Shown piece by piece: positions 26,621 to 35,047 of a DNA stretch of 64,000 nucleotides. The stretch covers positions 186,001-250,000 of the forward strand of contig JAVJRE010000002.1 of NCBI GenBank assembly GCA_040218575.1. The letters run 5' to 3'. Positions within the stretch are counted from its first letter, which is position 1. Every line of letters begins with the position of its first letter. The translations under genes and the position numbers were made by a program. Origin of the DNA: Alphaproteobacteria bacterium (GTDB lineage Bacteria; Pseudomonadota; Alphaproteobacteria; JAVJRE01). Under the pieces are notes generated by a model, which worked only from the letters and a program-made list of their open reading frames with translations, ran no database searches and was not told the origin of the DNA.

Positions 26621-28073
26621 CGGCTACGGCAGGAATCATGACAGTGACCGCTTCCACGAGGAGTGCGGGGTTTTTGGCGTGTGGCGGCACAAGGACGCCG
26701 CCTCGCTGACGGCGCTTGGTCTGCATGCCCTGCAGCACCGCGGACAGGAGGCGGCCGGCATCGTTTCGTTCGATGGCCAGCATTTCCATCCGCACCGCGC
26801 GCTGGGGCTGGTCGGCGATAATTTCGGCGCCGCCGAGACCATTGCCCGCCTGCCCGGCGCCACGGCCATCGGCCATAACCGCTATTCCACCAGCGGTGAA
26901 ACGGCGATCCGCAACGTCCAGCCCTTGTATGCGGACTTCGCCTTCGGCGGCCTGGCCATCGCCCACAACGGCAATCTGACCAACGCGCTGAAGCTGCGTC
27001 GCGAGCTGGTGGCGGACGGGTGCCTGTTCCAGTCCACAACCGACACCGAAGTCATCATTCATCTGATTGCCAAGACCGAGGCGCCGCAATTGGTGGAGCG
27101 CATCGTCGGCGCCCTGCGCGCCGTCGAGGGCGCATATTCGCTGGTTGCCCTGTCCCAAACGGCCCTGATTGGTGTGCGCGATCCGCATGGCGTACGGCCG
27201 CTGGTACTGGGTCAGGCGGACGGCGCCTGGGTGCTGTGTTCGGAAACCTGTGCGCTTGACATCATCGGTGCAAAATACGTGCGGGACGTGGCCCCCGGCG
27301 AACTGGTCATCATCGACAATGACGGCCTGCACAGCGTGCATCCCTTCCCGCGCGTACCGTCGCGCTTCTGTGTGTTCGAGTACATCTATTTCGCCCGGCC
27401 CGACTCCGTCGCCAATGGCAACAGCGTCTATGACGCGCGGCGGCGCATTGGCATGGAACTGGCACGCGAGGCCCCGGCCGCCGCCGATGTGGTCATTCCG
27501 GTACCGGACTCCGGCACCCCGGCGGCCATCGGCTATGCGGCGGAAGCCGGCCTGCCGTTTGAGCTGGGCATTATCCGAAACCATTATGTGGGCCGCACGT
27601 TTATTGAGCCGACCGATCACATCCGCCATCTGGGCGTACGCCTGAAACACAATGCCAACCGCGCCTTTATCGAGGGGCGCAGCGTTGTCCTGGTGGACGA
27701 TTCCCTGGTACGGGGCACCACATCCACCAAGATCGTCGAGATGGTCCGCGCCGCCGGCGCCAGAGAGGTCCATTTCCGTATCGCCAGTCCGCCAACCACA
27801 CATTCCTGTTTTTATGGGGTAGATACGCCGGAGCGCAGCAAGCTGCTGGCGCACAGTCATTCGGTGGAGGATATGCGTAAGCTGATCGGCGCCGACAGCC
27901 TGGCGTTTGTATCGCTGGACGGGCTGTACCGCGCCATGGGCCACGAACGGCGGAGCAATGAGAGGCCGGCCTTCTGCGACGCCTGCTTCACCGGTGACTA
28001 TCCCATCCCGCTGACCGATCGTGATGGCGGCGACCGCGGGCACCAGCTTTCCCTGCTGACGGAAATCACCTGA
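26613..28073 (+). CDS. purF: Amidophosphoribosyltransferase
   Basis: First committed step of purine synthesis: PRPP plus glutamine gives phosphoribosylamine. The N-terminus MMPGYGRNHD precedes FHEECGVFG, so the glutaminase nucleophile is Cys18, exposed by removing a 17-residue propeptide. The cysteines in SRFCVFEY, THSCFYGVD and FCDACFTGDY match ligands of the Fe-S cluster of Bacillus-type PurF. The PRPP loop is VVLVDDSLVRGTT. 486 residues. The start ATG lies in the last copy of the repeat array after cvpA. Confidence 0.96.
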   Translation: MMPGYGRNHDSDRFHEECGVFGVWRHKDAASLTALGLHALQHRGQEAAGIVSFDGQHFHPHRALGLVGDNFGAAETIARLPGATAIGHNRYSTSGETAIRNVQPLYADFAFGGLAIAHNGNLTNALKLRRELVADGCLFQSTTDTEVIIHLIAKTEAPQLVERIVGALRAVEGAYSLVALSQTALIGVRDPHGVRPLVLGQADGAWVLCSETCALDIIGAKYVRDVAPGELVIIDNDGLHSVHPFPRVPSRFCVFEYIYFARPDSVANGNSVYDARRRIGMELAREAPAAADVVIPVPDSGTPAAIGYAAEAGLPFELGIIRNHYVGRTFIEPTDHIRHLGVRLKHNANRAFIEGRSVVLVDDSLVRGTTSTKIVEMVRAAGAREVHFRIASPPTTHSCFYGVDTPERSKLLAHSHSVEDMRKLIGADSLAFVSLDGLYRAMGHERRSNERPAFCDACFTGDYPIPLTDRDGGDRGHQLSLLTEIT

Positions 28074-28077
28074 CCCC

Positions 28078-28860
28078 ATGGTTCAGCAGACCGCCCGGAC
28101 CGGGCCAACCGCCCAGACGGGGCAGGCTGTTGGTAGTCGCCTGGCCGGCCGTATCGCCCTGGTGACCGGCGCCTCGCGCGGCGTCGGCCAGGCGGTCGCC
28201 CGGCGATTCGCCGCCGAGGGCGCTCATGTGGTGGCCGTTGCGCGGACGGTCGGCGGTCTGGAAGAGCTGGACGACGCCATCCGCCAGCAGGCTGCCCAAA
28301 GCGGCACCAGGGACGGTGCTGGCGCCACCCTGGTGCCGATGGACCTCCGGCAGCCCGACGCTCTGGACGCGCTGGGTCAGGCCTTGTACGAGCGCTTTGG
28401 CCGGCTGGATATCGTCGTCGGCAATGCCGCGGTGATTGGTGTGTCGGGCCCGTTGACCCATATGGATGTGAAGGTCTTCGCCGAAGTGATGGCGGTCAAC
28501 GTTACCGCCAACTGGCGTCTGCTACGCAGTGTCGACCCCCTGCTGCGGCAGAGCACGGCGGGACGGGCGATCTTCGTCACCGATCGCATCAGCCATGACG
28601 CCGCCCCCTATCTTGGCCCCTACGCCGCCAGCAAACAGGCGCTGGAAGCCATGGTGCGGGCTTATGCCATGGAAACGCGCCTGACCCCGGTCAAGGCCAA
28701 TCTGATCGCCCTGGGGCCGGTCGCGACAACCCTGCGGGCCAGTTTCATGCCGGGTGAAGATCAGAGCCGGCTGGCAACGCCGGACACGGTCAGCGAGATC
28801 TTTGTCCGTATGGCCGATACCGCCTGGACCGGCAGCGGAGAAATCGTCGACGGCACCTGA
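28078..28860 (+). CDS. SDR-family oxidoreductase with altered catalytic serine
   Basis: Rossmann-fold short-chain dehydrogenase of unknown substrate, 260 residues. It shows the cofactor motif VTGASRGVGQAVA, DIVVGNAAVIG in place of NNAG, and YAASKQA. Thirteen residues before the catalytic Tyr, where SDRs have Ser, the sequence VTDRIS places Asp, with Thr next to it; unless the loop differs in length the usual tetrad is incomplete. It starts 4 bp after purF. SDR genes commonly follow purF in alphaproteobacteria. A function is not assigned. Confidence 0.85.
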   Translation: MVQQTARTGPTAQTGQAVGSRLAGRIALVTGASRGVGQAVARRFAAEGAHVVAVARTVGGLEELDDAIRQQAAQSGTRDGAGATLVPMDLRQPDALDALGQALYERFGRLDIVVGNAAVIGVSGPLTHMDVKVFAEVMAVNVTANWRLLRSVDPLLRQSTAGRAIFVTDRISHDAAPYLGPYAASKQALEAMVRAYAMETRLTPVKANLIALGPVATTLRASFMPGEDQSRLATPDTVSEIFVRMADTAWTGSGEIVDGT

Positions 28861-28998
28861 CCCCGCTAACGAACGCGCCGCAGACACGCGCGCGTCGAAC
28901 AGGCCTTCACAATTTCGCCAGCCGCGACCGGATGGGCAGCGACGAGCGGCGCGGCGCGCTAGTCTGGCAGCCGGTTGTAATGCTGCACGGAGAGGTTC

Positions 28999-29475
28999 AT
29001 GGCGACCTTCATACGAGACCGGCGTGTCCCTGTATTCCTAACCGGGCTGCTTCTGCTTGTGGCCCTGCCATTCGCTAGCGCGGGGCCGGCTGGCGCGGCT
29101 GAACGGGTGAATACCAACGACTCCGCCTTCGCCATCGGCGGCTATGACCCGGTCGCCTATTTTACCACCGGCGCGCCGGCCAGAGGGCTTGAGGCATTCG
29201 CCCATACCTGGAATGGCGCTACCTGGCTGTTCGTCAGCGCCGCCCACCGCGATCTTTTCGCCGGTGACCCGGAAGCCTATGCGCCGCAATACGGCGGCTG
29301 GTGTTCATGGGCGGTGGCACACGGTTATACGGCGCGCATCGATCCCGATGCCTGGGACATAGTTGACGGCAAGCTGTATCTGAACTTCTCCACCTTCACG
29401 CAGATACGCTGGCGCCTGGCGCCCAGCCGCTACATCGCCGATGGCGACGCCAACTGGCTGCGCCTCAGTCAGTAG
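28999..29475 (+). CDS. Exported YHS-domain protein
   Basis: A 158-residue protein with a signal peptide (VFLTGLLLLVALPFASAG, cleavage near GAA) and a YHS domain: AIGGYDPVAYFTTGAP, FAHTWNGATWLFVSAAHRDLF and PQYGGWCSWAVAHGY. YHS domains are small, often metal-associated modules; exported versions of this kind are widespread and uncharacterised. GGAGAGG precedes the ATG. It ends 1 bp from convergent der. No operon partner is evident; the 138 bp upstream show no clear promoter. Confidence 0.85.
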   Translation: MATFIRDRRVPVFLTGLLLLVALPFASAGPAGAAERVNTNDSAFAIGGYDPVAYFTTGAPARGLEAFAHTWNGATWLFVSAAHRDLFAGDPEAYAPQYGGWCSWAVAHGYTARIDPDAWDIVDGKLYLNFSTFTQIRWRLAPSRYIADGDANWLRLSQ

Positions 29476-29476
29476 G

Positions 29477-30946
29477 TCATCCTTCGGCGCGGTCAACGAA
29501 TGGGTTCTTGCCGCGACGCATGAGCAAGCGGATCGGTGTACCGCCGAGATCGAAGTGCTCGCGCAGCCCGTTGACCAGATAGCGCATATAGCCCTCCTGC
29601 AGGGAATCGGCGCGGTTGGACCACACAAGGAAGGTTGGCGGGCGGGCCTTGGCCTGGGTTATGTAGCGCAGCCGCACCGCGCGGCCGCCGCTGACACGCG
29701 GCGGCGGATGGGCCTGTACGGCGTCCGCCAACCAGCGGTTGAGCGGTCCTGTCCCGATCCGCCGGTTCCAGGCGTCATGCACTTCCACCACCGCCGGCAT
29801 GAGATCGTCCATGGCTTCGCCGGTAAGTGCCGACACGGGCACCAGAGGCATGCCGCGGGTCTGGGAAATGACTTCCGACAGGCTGAGAGCCAGTTCGTCG
29901 AGTGTCGCCCGTCTCTGATCGCGCGGCACCTGGTCCCATTTATTGACCGCCACAACGACCGCGCGCCCCTCGTCCAGCACCTTGCCCAGCAAGGTCATTT
30001 CCTGATGCTCCATGGGCTGGGTGGCGTCAATGACCAGAACCACCACCTCGGCCAGGCGCATGGCGCGCTCCGACTCGCCGACGCTCATGCGCTCCAGCCG
30101 CTCGGTCACGCGCGACCGGCGGCGCATACCGGCGGTATCCACCAGACGGACCCGTCGGTCACGCCAGCGCCACTGCACGGGAATGGACTCGCGAGTCAGG
30201 CCGGCCTCCGGCCCGGTCATCAGACGATCCTCGCCAACCAGACGATTGATCAAGGTGGACTTGCCCACATTGGGCCGGCCGATGATGGCCAGCCGCAGCG
30301 GCGGCGCTTCTGCGTCGTCCGGCGGCAGCGCCCCGGCTGACCCGGCGCGATCTTGCGGCCCGTCCGGCCCGGCGGCCCCTTCGCCGGCGGCCAGCGCATC
30401 GAGCCACGGAGCCAATGCCGAGTGCAGCCCGGCCATACCGTCGCCATGCTCGGCGGAAATGGCTACCGGATCGCCAAGACCCAGGGCATAGGCCTCCGTC
30501 AGCCCGTCATCCGCCACCCGCCCTTCACACTTGTTGGCCAGCAGAATGACCGGGCGGCCAAGCCGGCGCAGCTGCCGGGCAAAGGCTTCGTCCACTGGCG
30601 TGACGCCGACCCGGGCGTCAAAAACCAGCAGCGTAACGTCGGCCAGTTCCGCCGCGGCGATGCTGCGCGCGCTCATTCGCGCGGCAAGGGAATCGTCTAC
30701 CGCATCGTCAAGCCCGGCGGTGTCTATCAGGCGAAAGCGAAGATCGGCCAGGCTGGCGTCCGCCTCGCGCCAGTCGCGGGTGACACCGGGCCGGTCATGG
30801 ACCAGAGCCAGCCGACGCCCGACGAGACGATTGAACAGAGTGGACTTTCCCACATTGGGACGACCAAGGATGGCCACCGTCACGGTGGCTTCCGGCGCGC
30901 CATCATCGGGCGTTTGTGCGGCGGAGGCCGCGGCGGCCGGCGCCAT
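29477..30946 (-). CDS. der: Ribosome-assembly GTPase Der (EngA)
   Basis: Essential double-GTPase needed for 50S subunit maturation. Domain 1 has GRPNVGKSTLFNRLVG, DTAGLDD and NKCE. Domain 2 has GRPNVGKSTLINRLVG, DTAGMRRRSRV and NKWD. The C-terminal KH-like domain includes LRYITQAKARPPTF and LVNGLREHFDLGGTPIRL. 489 residues, with a Gly/Ala/Pro-rich linker between the G domains. It lies 3 bp after bamB, the conserved bamB-der order, and ends 1 bp from the convergent YHS gene. Confidence 0.97.
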   Translation of the reverse strand: MAPAAAASAAQTPDDGAPEATVTVAILGRPNVGKSTLFNRLVGRRLALVHDRPGVTRDWREADASLADLRFRLIDTAGLDDAVDDSLAARMSARSIAAAELADVTLLVFDARVGVTPVDEAFARQLRRLGRPVILLANKCEGRVADDGLTEAYALGLGDPVAISAEHGDGMAGLHSALAPWLDALAAGEGAAGPDGPQDRAGSAGALPPDDAEAPPLRLAIIGRPNVGKSTLINRLVGEDRLMTGPEAGLTRESIPVQWRWRDRRVRLVDTAGMRRRSRVTERLERMSVGESERAMRLAEVVVLVIDATQPMEHQEMTLLGKVLDEGRAVVVAVNKWDQVPRDQRRATLDELALSLSEVISQTRGMPLVPVSALTGEAMDDLMPAVVEVHDAWNRRIGTGPLNRWLADAVQAHPPPRVSGGRAVRLRYITQAKARPPTFLVWSNRADSLQEGYMRYLVNGLREHFDLGGTPIRLLMRRGKNPFVDRAEG

Positions 30947-30949
30947 GGC

Positions 30950-32296
30950 CTAGCGGTAGGCGAGAAGTTGCGCCGCGTTGGTCAGGAACAGCACCTGTCC
31001 TCTGGCCACCACCGGCGGCACGGATAGCGGGCCACCGAGATCGAGGCTGCCCAGCAGCGCGCCGGTGTAGGGCGACAGAGCAAGCGCCACCCCATGGGAG
31101 CCGGCCAGAATGAGCCGGTCGCCGGCCAGCACCGGGCCATACCAGGCTATCCGCTGATCCTCGTCCGCATCGGTGAATCGCGCCAGTGCGGTAGTCCAGC
31201 GCACCTGCCCGGTCTGACGCTGGATGGCCAGAACCTGACCGTCGGAGGTCACCGTGAACACATAATCGCCGGCAACCCAGGGCATGTTGATGCCGCCGGC
31301 CGGCAGTTCCCAGATGCGCCGCCCGGTCGGCAGGTCGATGGCCACCATGCGGCCGGAATGACTGGCCGCGATCACCTGATCCCCGGCAATGACCGGCGCG
31401 CCGCGAATGTCCGCCAACGAAGACACCGCATCGATGCGGCGCAGCGCCGCCAGCGTGTCGCTCCACAGCGGACGGCCATTCTCCTCTCTAAGGGCGAATA
31501 TCTCGCCCGAAGAGAATGCGGCAACAACCACCCCCGAAGCCACCGCCGGACTGGCGCCGCCCAGGATCGCAGCGGTTTCCTCAATAGCCGCATGGGTCCA
31601 CAACTCACTGCCATCGTCCGTCGCCAGGGCCGTCAGGCGGTTATCGATGGTCAGCACAAACAGACGGTTGCCAACGACGGTCGGCCCGGAGCGCATGGGC
31701 CCACTGAGCCGGCGACGCCAGAGTTCCGACCCGGTGACGGCGTCCAGGGCGATCACCTGGGCGAATCCGGTGGCCACATAGAGCCGGCCGTCCTGCCAGG
31801 CAATGCCGCCGCCCCAAAGACCTTCGCGTTCATGATCGGGCGCCAGATCGCGACGCCACCGCTGCTGCCCGCTTTCAAGATCGACCGCGCTGACCCGGCC
31901 ATCGGCGTCCATGGCAAAGGCCAGCCCCTGGGCAACCGTCGGTGGACTGACAAGGTTTTCACGGGATCCAGCGCCCGAACCGACCGACGTGCGCCAGGCC
32001 GGCCGCAGGCTATCACCCAGCGCGAGGTGACCCTGCACATGGCTTGGAAAACCGTTGGTCCCTGGCCACGCTTCATTGACCGCCGGCCGCGGCAAGGAAA
32101 CGCGCACATCGCTGATCGAGGCGTTCGGTTGCAGCGCCCGGTCGAAATCCATTACCGAGATGCGGGTTCCCGGCAGAATCTCCTCTTCCGGTCCGCCGCC
32201 GCAGGCGGCGACGACCAGCGCCAGAGCCACCAGCGCGAAGCGCCCGGCGCGGCGCGGCGGCTGCACGGCCGGCTGGCCCATGACGGAGAGCCTCAC
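30950..32296 (-). CDS. bamB: Outer-membrane assembly lipoprotein BamB
   Basis: Beta-propeller lipoprotein of the BAM complex that folds outer-membrane proteins. The signal has the lipobox VVAAC, with Cys32 the lipidated residue. The body consists of repeated PQQ-type blades (for example GRVSAVDLESGQQRWRRDL, QVIALDAVTGSELWRR, GRMVAIDLPTGRRIWELP). 448 residues. The start at 32296 forms a 4-bp ATGA overlap with the TPR gene; a second Met five residues on is possible. The TPR-bamB-der cluster is typical of proteobacteria. Confidence 0.93.
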   Translation of the reverse strand: MRLSVMGQPAVQPPRRAGRFALVALALVVAACGGGPEEEILPGTRISVMDFDRALQPNASISDVRVSLPRPAVNEAWPGTNGFPSHVQGHLALGDSLRPAWRTSVGSGAGSRENLVSPPTVAQGLAFAMDADGRVSAVDLESGQQRWRRDLAPDHEREGLWGGGIAWQDGRLYVATGFAQVIALDAVTGSELWRRRLSGPMRSGPTVVGNRLFVLTIDNRLTALATDDGSELWTHAAIEETAAILGGASPAVASGVVVAAFSSGEIFALREENGRPLWSDTLAALRRIDAVSSLADIRGAPVIAGDQVIAASHSGRMVAIDLPTGRRIWELPAGGINMPWVAGDYVFTVTSDGQVLAIQRQTGQVRWTTALARFTDADEDQRIAWYGPVLAGDRLILAGSHGVALALSPYTGALLGSLDLGGPLSVPPVVARGQVLFLTNAAQLLAYR

Positions 32297-32967
32297 TGCG
32301 GCCCGCCCAGCGCGGACAGCATATCGCGCGCCCGCGCCCGCACCCCATCGGGCGAGGCCGGGTCCGACGCCAGAGCCGCCAGCAAGTCGCGGCCGCGCGC
32401 GCTGTCACCCTGGCGCAGCGCCATATGGGCCAGCAATTCACGGGCCGAGAAACGCCAGATGCTGTCGTCCGCCGCCAACGGGTCCAGACGCGCGCGAAGC
32501 ACATCGTCAGGCAATTGATCGAAACCGTGCTGGGCCACCATGAGGGCGGCGAACTGACGCAGTTGCGGGTCGGCGGCGCGGTCGTCAGCGACGGCGGCGA
32601 AGAGCGCGCTGGCAGCGCCGGGATCACCTGCCTCGGCACGGACCGCGGCACCCTGCAATCGAGCGAGCGCGGCATAACCGGCCGGCGCCGCGGCGGCGAT
32701 GTCCTGCATGGCCTGTGCCGCCTCGTCCAGGCGGCCGGCGCCAATCAGCCCCAACGCCTGGGCGTATGCGTTTCCGGCCTCGATCCGCTGGCTGGTCTGC
32801 CAGGCACGCCAGCCGACGACGGATGCCGCCACCACAACCACGATAACGGCCGCGACAACCGCCATCGGCCCGTAACGCCGCATCAACGTGGTCATGCGGT
32901 CGCGACGGACTTCTTCATCCACCTGGCGGATCAGGCCGTCGTCAGACGGGCGGCCATTGTCAGACAT
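32293..32967 (-). CDS. YfgM-like TPR membrane protein
   Basis: A 224-residue protein with a short cytoplasmic head (MSDNGRPSDDGLIRQVDEE), one membrane span at about 33-54, and an alanine-rich periplasmic domain of helical TPR-like repeats. This architecture and its place upstream of bamB and der match the YfgM family, an ancillary factor of the SecYEG/PpiD translocon and periplasmic chaperone network in E. coli. Similarity is structural rather than by strong motifs. The stop overlaps bamB (ATGA). Confidence 0.8.
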   Translation of the reverse strand: MSDNGRPSDDGLIRQVDEEVRRDRMTTLMRRYGPMAVVAAVIVVVVAASVVGWRAWQTSQRIEAGNAYAQALGLIGAGRLDEAAQAMQDIAAAAPAGYAALARLQGAAVRAEAGDPGAASALFAAVADDRAADPQLRQFAALMVAQHGFDQLPDDVLRARLDPLAADDSIWRFSARELLAHMALRQGDSARGRDLLAALASDPASPDGVRARARDMLSALGGPQ

Positions 32968-33034
32968 GGGCGGTGCTCGCGACGGCTGTACTGGTCACGT
33001 GACAGACGGCGGTGAGCGCCTTACCGCACCTCAC
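32960..33034 (-). other. Mini-ORF relay between the thioredoxin-like and TPR genes
   Basis: On the minus strand, GTG 33034-33032 overlaps the upstream gene's stop (GTGA) and opens 24 codons without a stop. It ends at TGA 32962-32960, five bases into the TPR gene (overlap ATGTCTGA). The gap between the two genes is 63 bp. Whether it is translated is unknown. Confidence 0.45.
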
Positions 33035-33591
33035 GCTGCGTCGCGCCACTTGATGGAGCAGCCGATGCTGGCCACCTGACCGGCCGGCCCCTTGCCGCTT
33101 TGCGCCACCTGGCTCATGGCTTCGAACAGTTCGCGGCGGACTCCCGGCACAGTCGGCTTCGGCCCCAGCGCATCGAGGCGGCCACGATACTGCAGTTCCA
33201 TGTCTCTATTGAAACCGAAGAAATCCGGCGTACACACGGCGCCATAGGTTCTGGCCACGGCTTGCGTCTCATCGATGACGTAGGGGAAGGACATGCCATT
33301 GGCGCTGGCAAAGGCCTTCATGTTGTCGAATGAATCGGCCGGGTAGGTCGCGGTGTCGTTGGACATGATGGCGATGGCGCCAACCCCCATGGCCGCCAGC
33401 TCGGTGCAATCACGGACGATGCGGTCGATGGCGGACTTGACGTAGGGACAGTGGTTGCAGATGAACATGACCAGCAGACCATTGGGCCCGCGCACGTCAG
33501 CCAGCGTCCAGGTCCGGCCATCCACGCCGGCAAGAGAAAAGTCAGCCGCTTTCCAGCCAAAGTCACACACCGGCGGAGCCTGTTCGGCCAT
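33031..33591 (-). CDS. Thioredoxin-fold (AhpC/redoxin-like) protein
   Basis: A 186-residue thioredoxin-fold protein: FSLAGVDGRTWTLADVRG, then LLVMFICNHCPYVKSAIDRI with a CNHC redox motif, and VCTPDFFGFNRDMELQYRGR. This CNHCPYV group is a widespread family of thioredoxin-like proteins without a settled role. No signal peptide is seen, so it is probably cytoplasmic. The start at 33591 has an excellent AAGGAGGAGAG ribosome-binding site. The longer upstream frame is not family-like. It sits upstream of the TPR-bamB-der genes. Confidence 0.88.
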   Translation of the reverse strand: MAEQAPPVCDFGWKAADFSLAGVDGRTWTLADVRGPNGLLVMFICNHCPYVKSAIDRIVRDCTELAAMGVGAIAIMSNDTATYPADSFDNMKAFASANGMSFPYVIDETQAVARTYGAVCTPDFFGFNRDMELQYRGRLDALGPKPTVPGVRRELFEAMSQVAQSGKGPAGQVASIGCSIKWRDAA

Positions 33592-33820
33592 TCTCTCCTC
33601 CTTACGCGGGTCGGCGGGCCGTGAGCGGCCCGGCCGTGGCGCAGCAAGCGCCCGACGCCGCCCTTTGTAGCCCCCGCCATGACGGCCGCACAAGCCGCCG
33701 GTCCGGCCCGCAACAGAGCGCCAGCGGCCGCCGCGCCATATGCCAGCGCTGGACAGGGCCGGTCGAGCCGTTAAACTTGGCGGTTGTGACGAGCCGAACA
33801 GCCACAAGCCGCGGACCAGC

Positions 33821-34183
33821 ATGAGCGATGTGCTGAACCTGGACGGGTTTCGCCAGAAAAAAGGCGGCCGCCGGCCGGCCACGGTCTATTTCAATCGAGT
33901 CGAGCTGGACCAGCTTCTGGCGGTATACAGCCGGCGCGTCGCCTCCGGCGAGTGGCGCGACTATGCCATTGACCAGGGCAAGGACAGCGCCACCTTTTCG
34001 ATCTTTCGCCACGCCGCCGAACGGCCGCTCTTCGCGATCACCAAGTTTCCCCCTGGCAGCCAGCGCCAGGGGGAATTCATGGTCTCGTCGGGACCGCACC
34101 GCCTGGCCCAGTCACAAACGCTGCAAACCGCACTGGCTTACTTCAAGCGGCGCAATCTGAAGCTGATTGCCGGCAAGCGCTGA
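33821..34183 (+). CDS. DUF2794-family protein
   Basis: A 120-residue protein matching the alphaproteobacterial DUF2794 family: VYFNRVELDQLLAVYSRRVASGEWRDYAID, FSIFRHAAERPLFAI and a conserved end with ALAYFKRRNLKLI. No known function; no signal peptide or membrane span. The ATG at 33821 gives the family N-terminus. The 229-bp region before it is shared with the divergent thioredoxin-like gene. It ends 5 bp from the convergent AsmA-like gene. Confidence 0.88.
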   Translation: MSDVLNLDGFRQKKGGRRPATVYFNRVELDQLLAVYSRRVASGEWRDYAIDQGKDSATFSIFRHAAERPLFAITKFPPGSQRQGEFMVSSGPHRLAQSQTLQTALAYFKRRNLKLIAGKR

Positions 34184-34188
34184 ACGAC

Positions 34189-34974
34189 CTACTGGCCACC
34201 CAGCAGCCCCTTAAGCGCACCGCCAAGACCCGATCCGGCCTCTTCAGCCCCTTCCTCGATCACGCCGCGCAGGCGATCAACCGCCCCCTCCGCCCCGCCG
34301 GTGAGATCCTGCAGGCTGGTGCTGGCGGCGGCTGTGCGGGCACTTTCGGCCAGGGCCAGAAGAACGATTTGCGCCACTTCCGCCGGCGCGAGCCCGCCCC
34401 TGTCACGGCCGATGCCGGTGAGACGAACAGGCGGCAGTGCGGTGGACAGGGTCTGATCCGTGAGAGCCGGCGCGGCCACGGCGATCTGACCGTTTTCGAT
34501 TCGCAGACTGTCAATGACCAGAGCCTGGCCGGAACCGGCATCCGCGCCGGCGGACTCGCCCCCGCCGGCGTGGTCGCGGGCATTCTGCGCCAGGGTCGAG
34601 AAGTTGCTCGACTGGCCCTGGAACTCATAGCGGGCGGCGGGCTGGTCAATCAGGATTTCGCGCACCACCACCGGCGAGCCGCGCAGCGAGGTTATATCCA
34701 GTGACAGGCTCACCGTGCGGGCGCTGAAGGCGATCGCATCGGAAAATCCGGGCGGATTACCGATGGTCAGGCCATCCAGGCGGCCGCTGCCGGACTCCAG
34801 GGAAATACTGACCGACTCAACCCGCACCGGAGCCCCGGCCATGCGCGACCCGGCTTCCTCTATGACCCGCTTGACCACACTGTCCAGATTGGCCACGAGA
34901 AATATTCCGGCGACCACGACAACGACGATCAGGGCGCCGACAATGGCACCGCCGATGATCATGATGCGCTTCAT
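34189..34974 (-). CDS. AsmA-like membrane-anchored protein
   Basis: A 261-residue protein with one N-terminal span (about 5-28) followed by VVKRVIEEAGSRMAGAPVRVESVSISLESGSGRLDGLTI, the beginning typical of AsmA/DUF748-type periplasmic beta-rich proteins. LRIENGQIAV recurs later. It is much shorter than full AsmA proteins (over 600), resembling short family members. The C-terminus is low-complexity, glycine- and alanine-rich. AsmA relatives are implicated in lipid transport to the outer membrane; the role here is unknown. Confidence 0.65.
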   Translation of the reverse strand: MKRIMIIGGAIVGALIVVVVVAGIFLVANLDSVVKRVIEEAGSRMAGAPVRVESVSISLESGSGRLDGLTIGNPPGFSDAIAFSARTVSLSLDITSLRGSPVVVREILIDQPAARYEFQGQSSNFSTLAQNARDHAGGGESAGADAGSGQALVIDSLRIENGQIAVAAPALTDQTLSTALPPVRLTGIGRDRGGLAPAEVAQIVLLALAESARTAAASTSLQDLTGGAEGAVDRLRGVIEEGAEEAGSGLGGALKGLLGGQ

Positions 34975-35047
34975 CTCACTCTCTCCATGGTAAGGGCCCT
35001 TGCCGGCAGGGGCCGAGCGCGGCGGAGACGGCTCCGTCGCCGACGGC

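Noticed and set aside
29477-29480. ATGA at the der stop as a relay start
   Set aside because: The downstream gene is convergent, so there is no same-strand partner; the frame stops after three codons.
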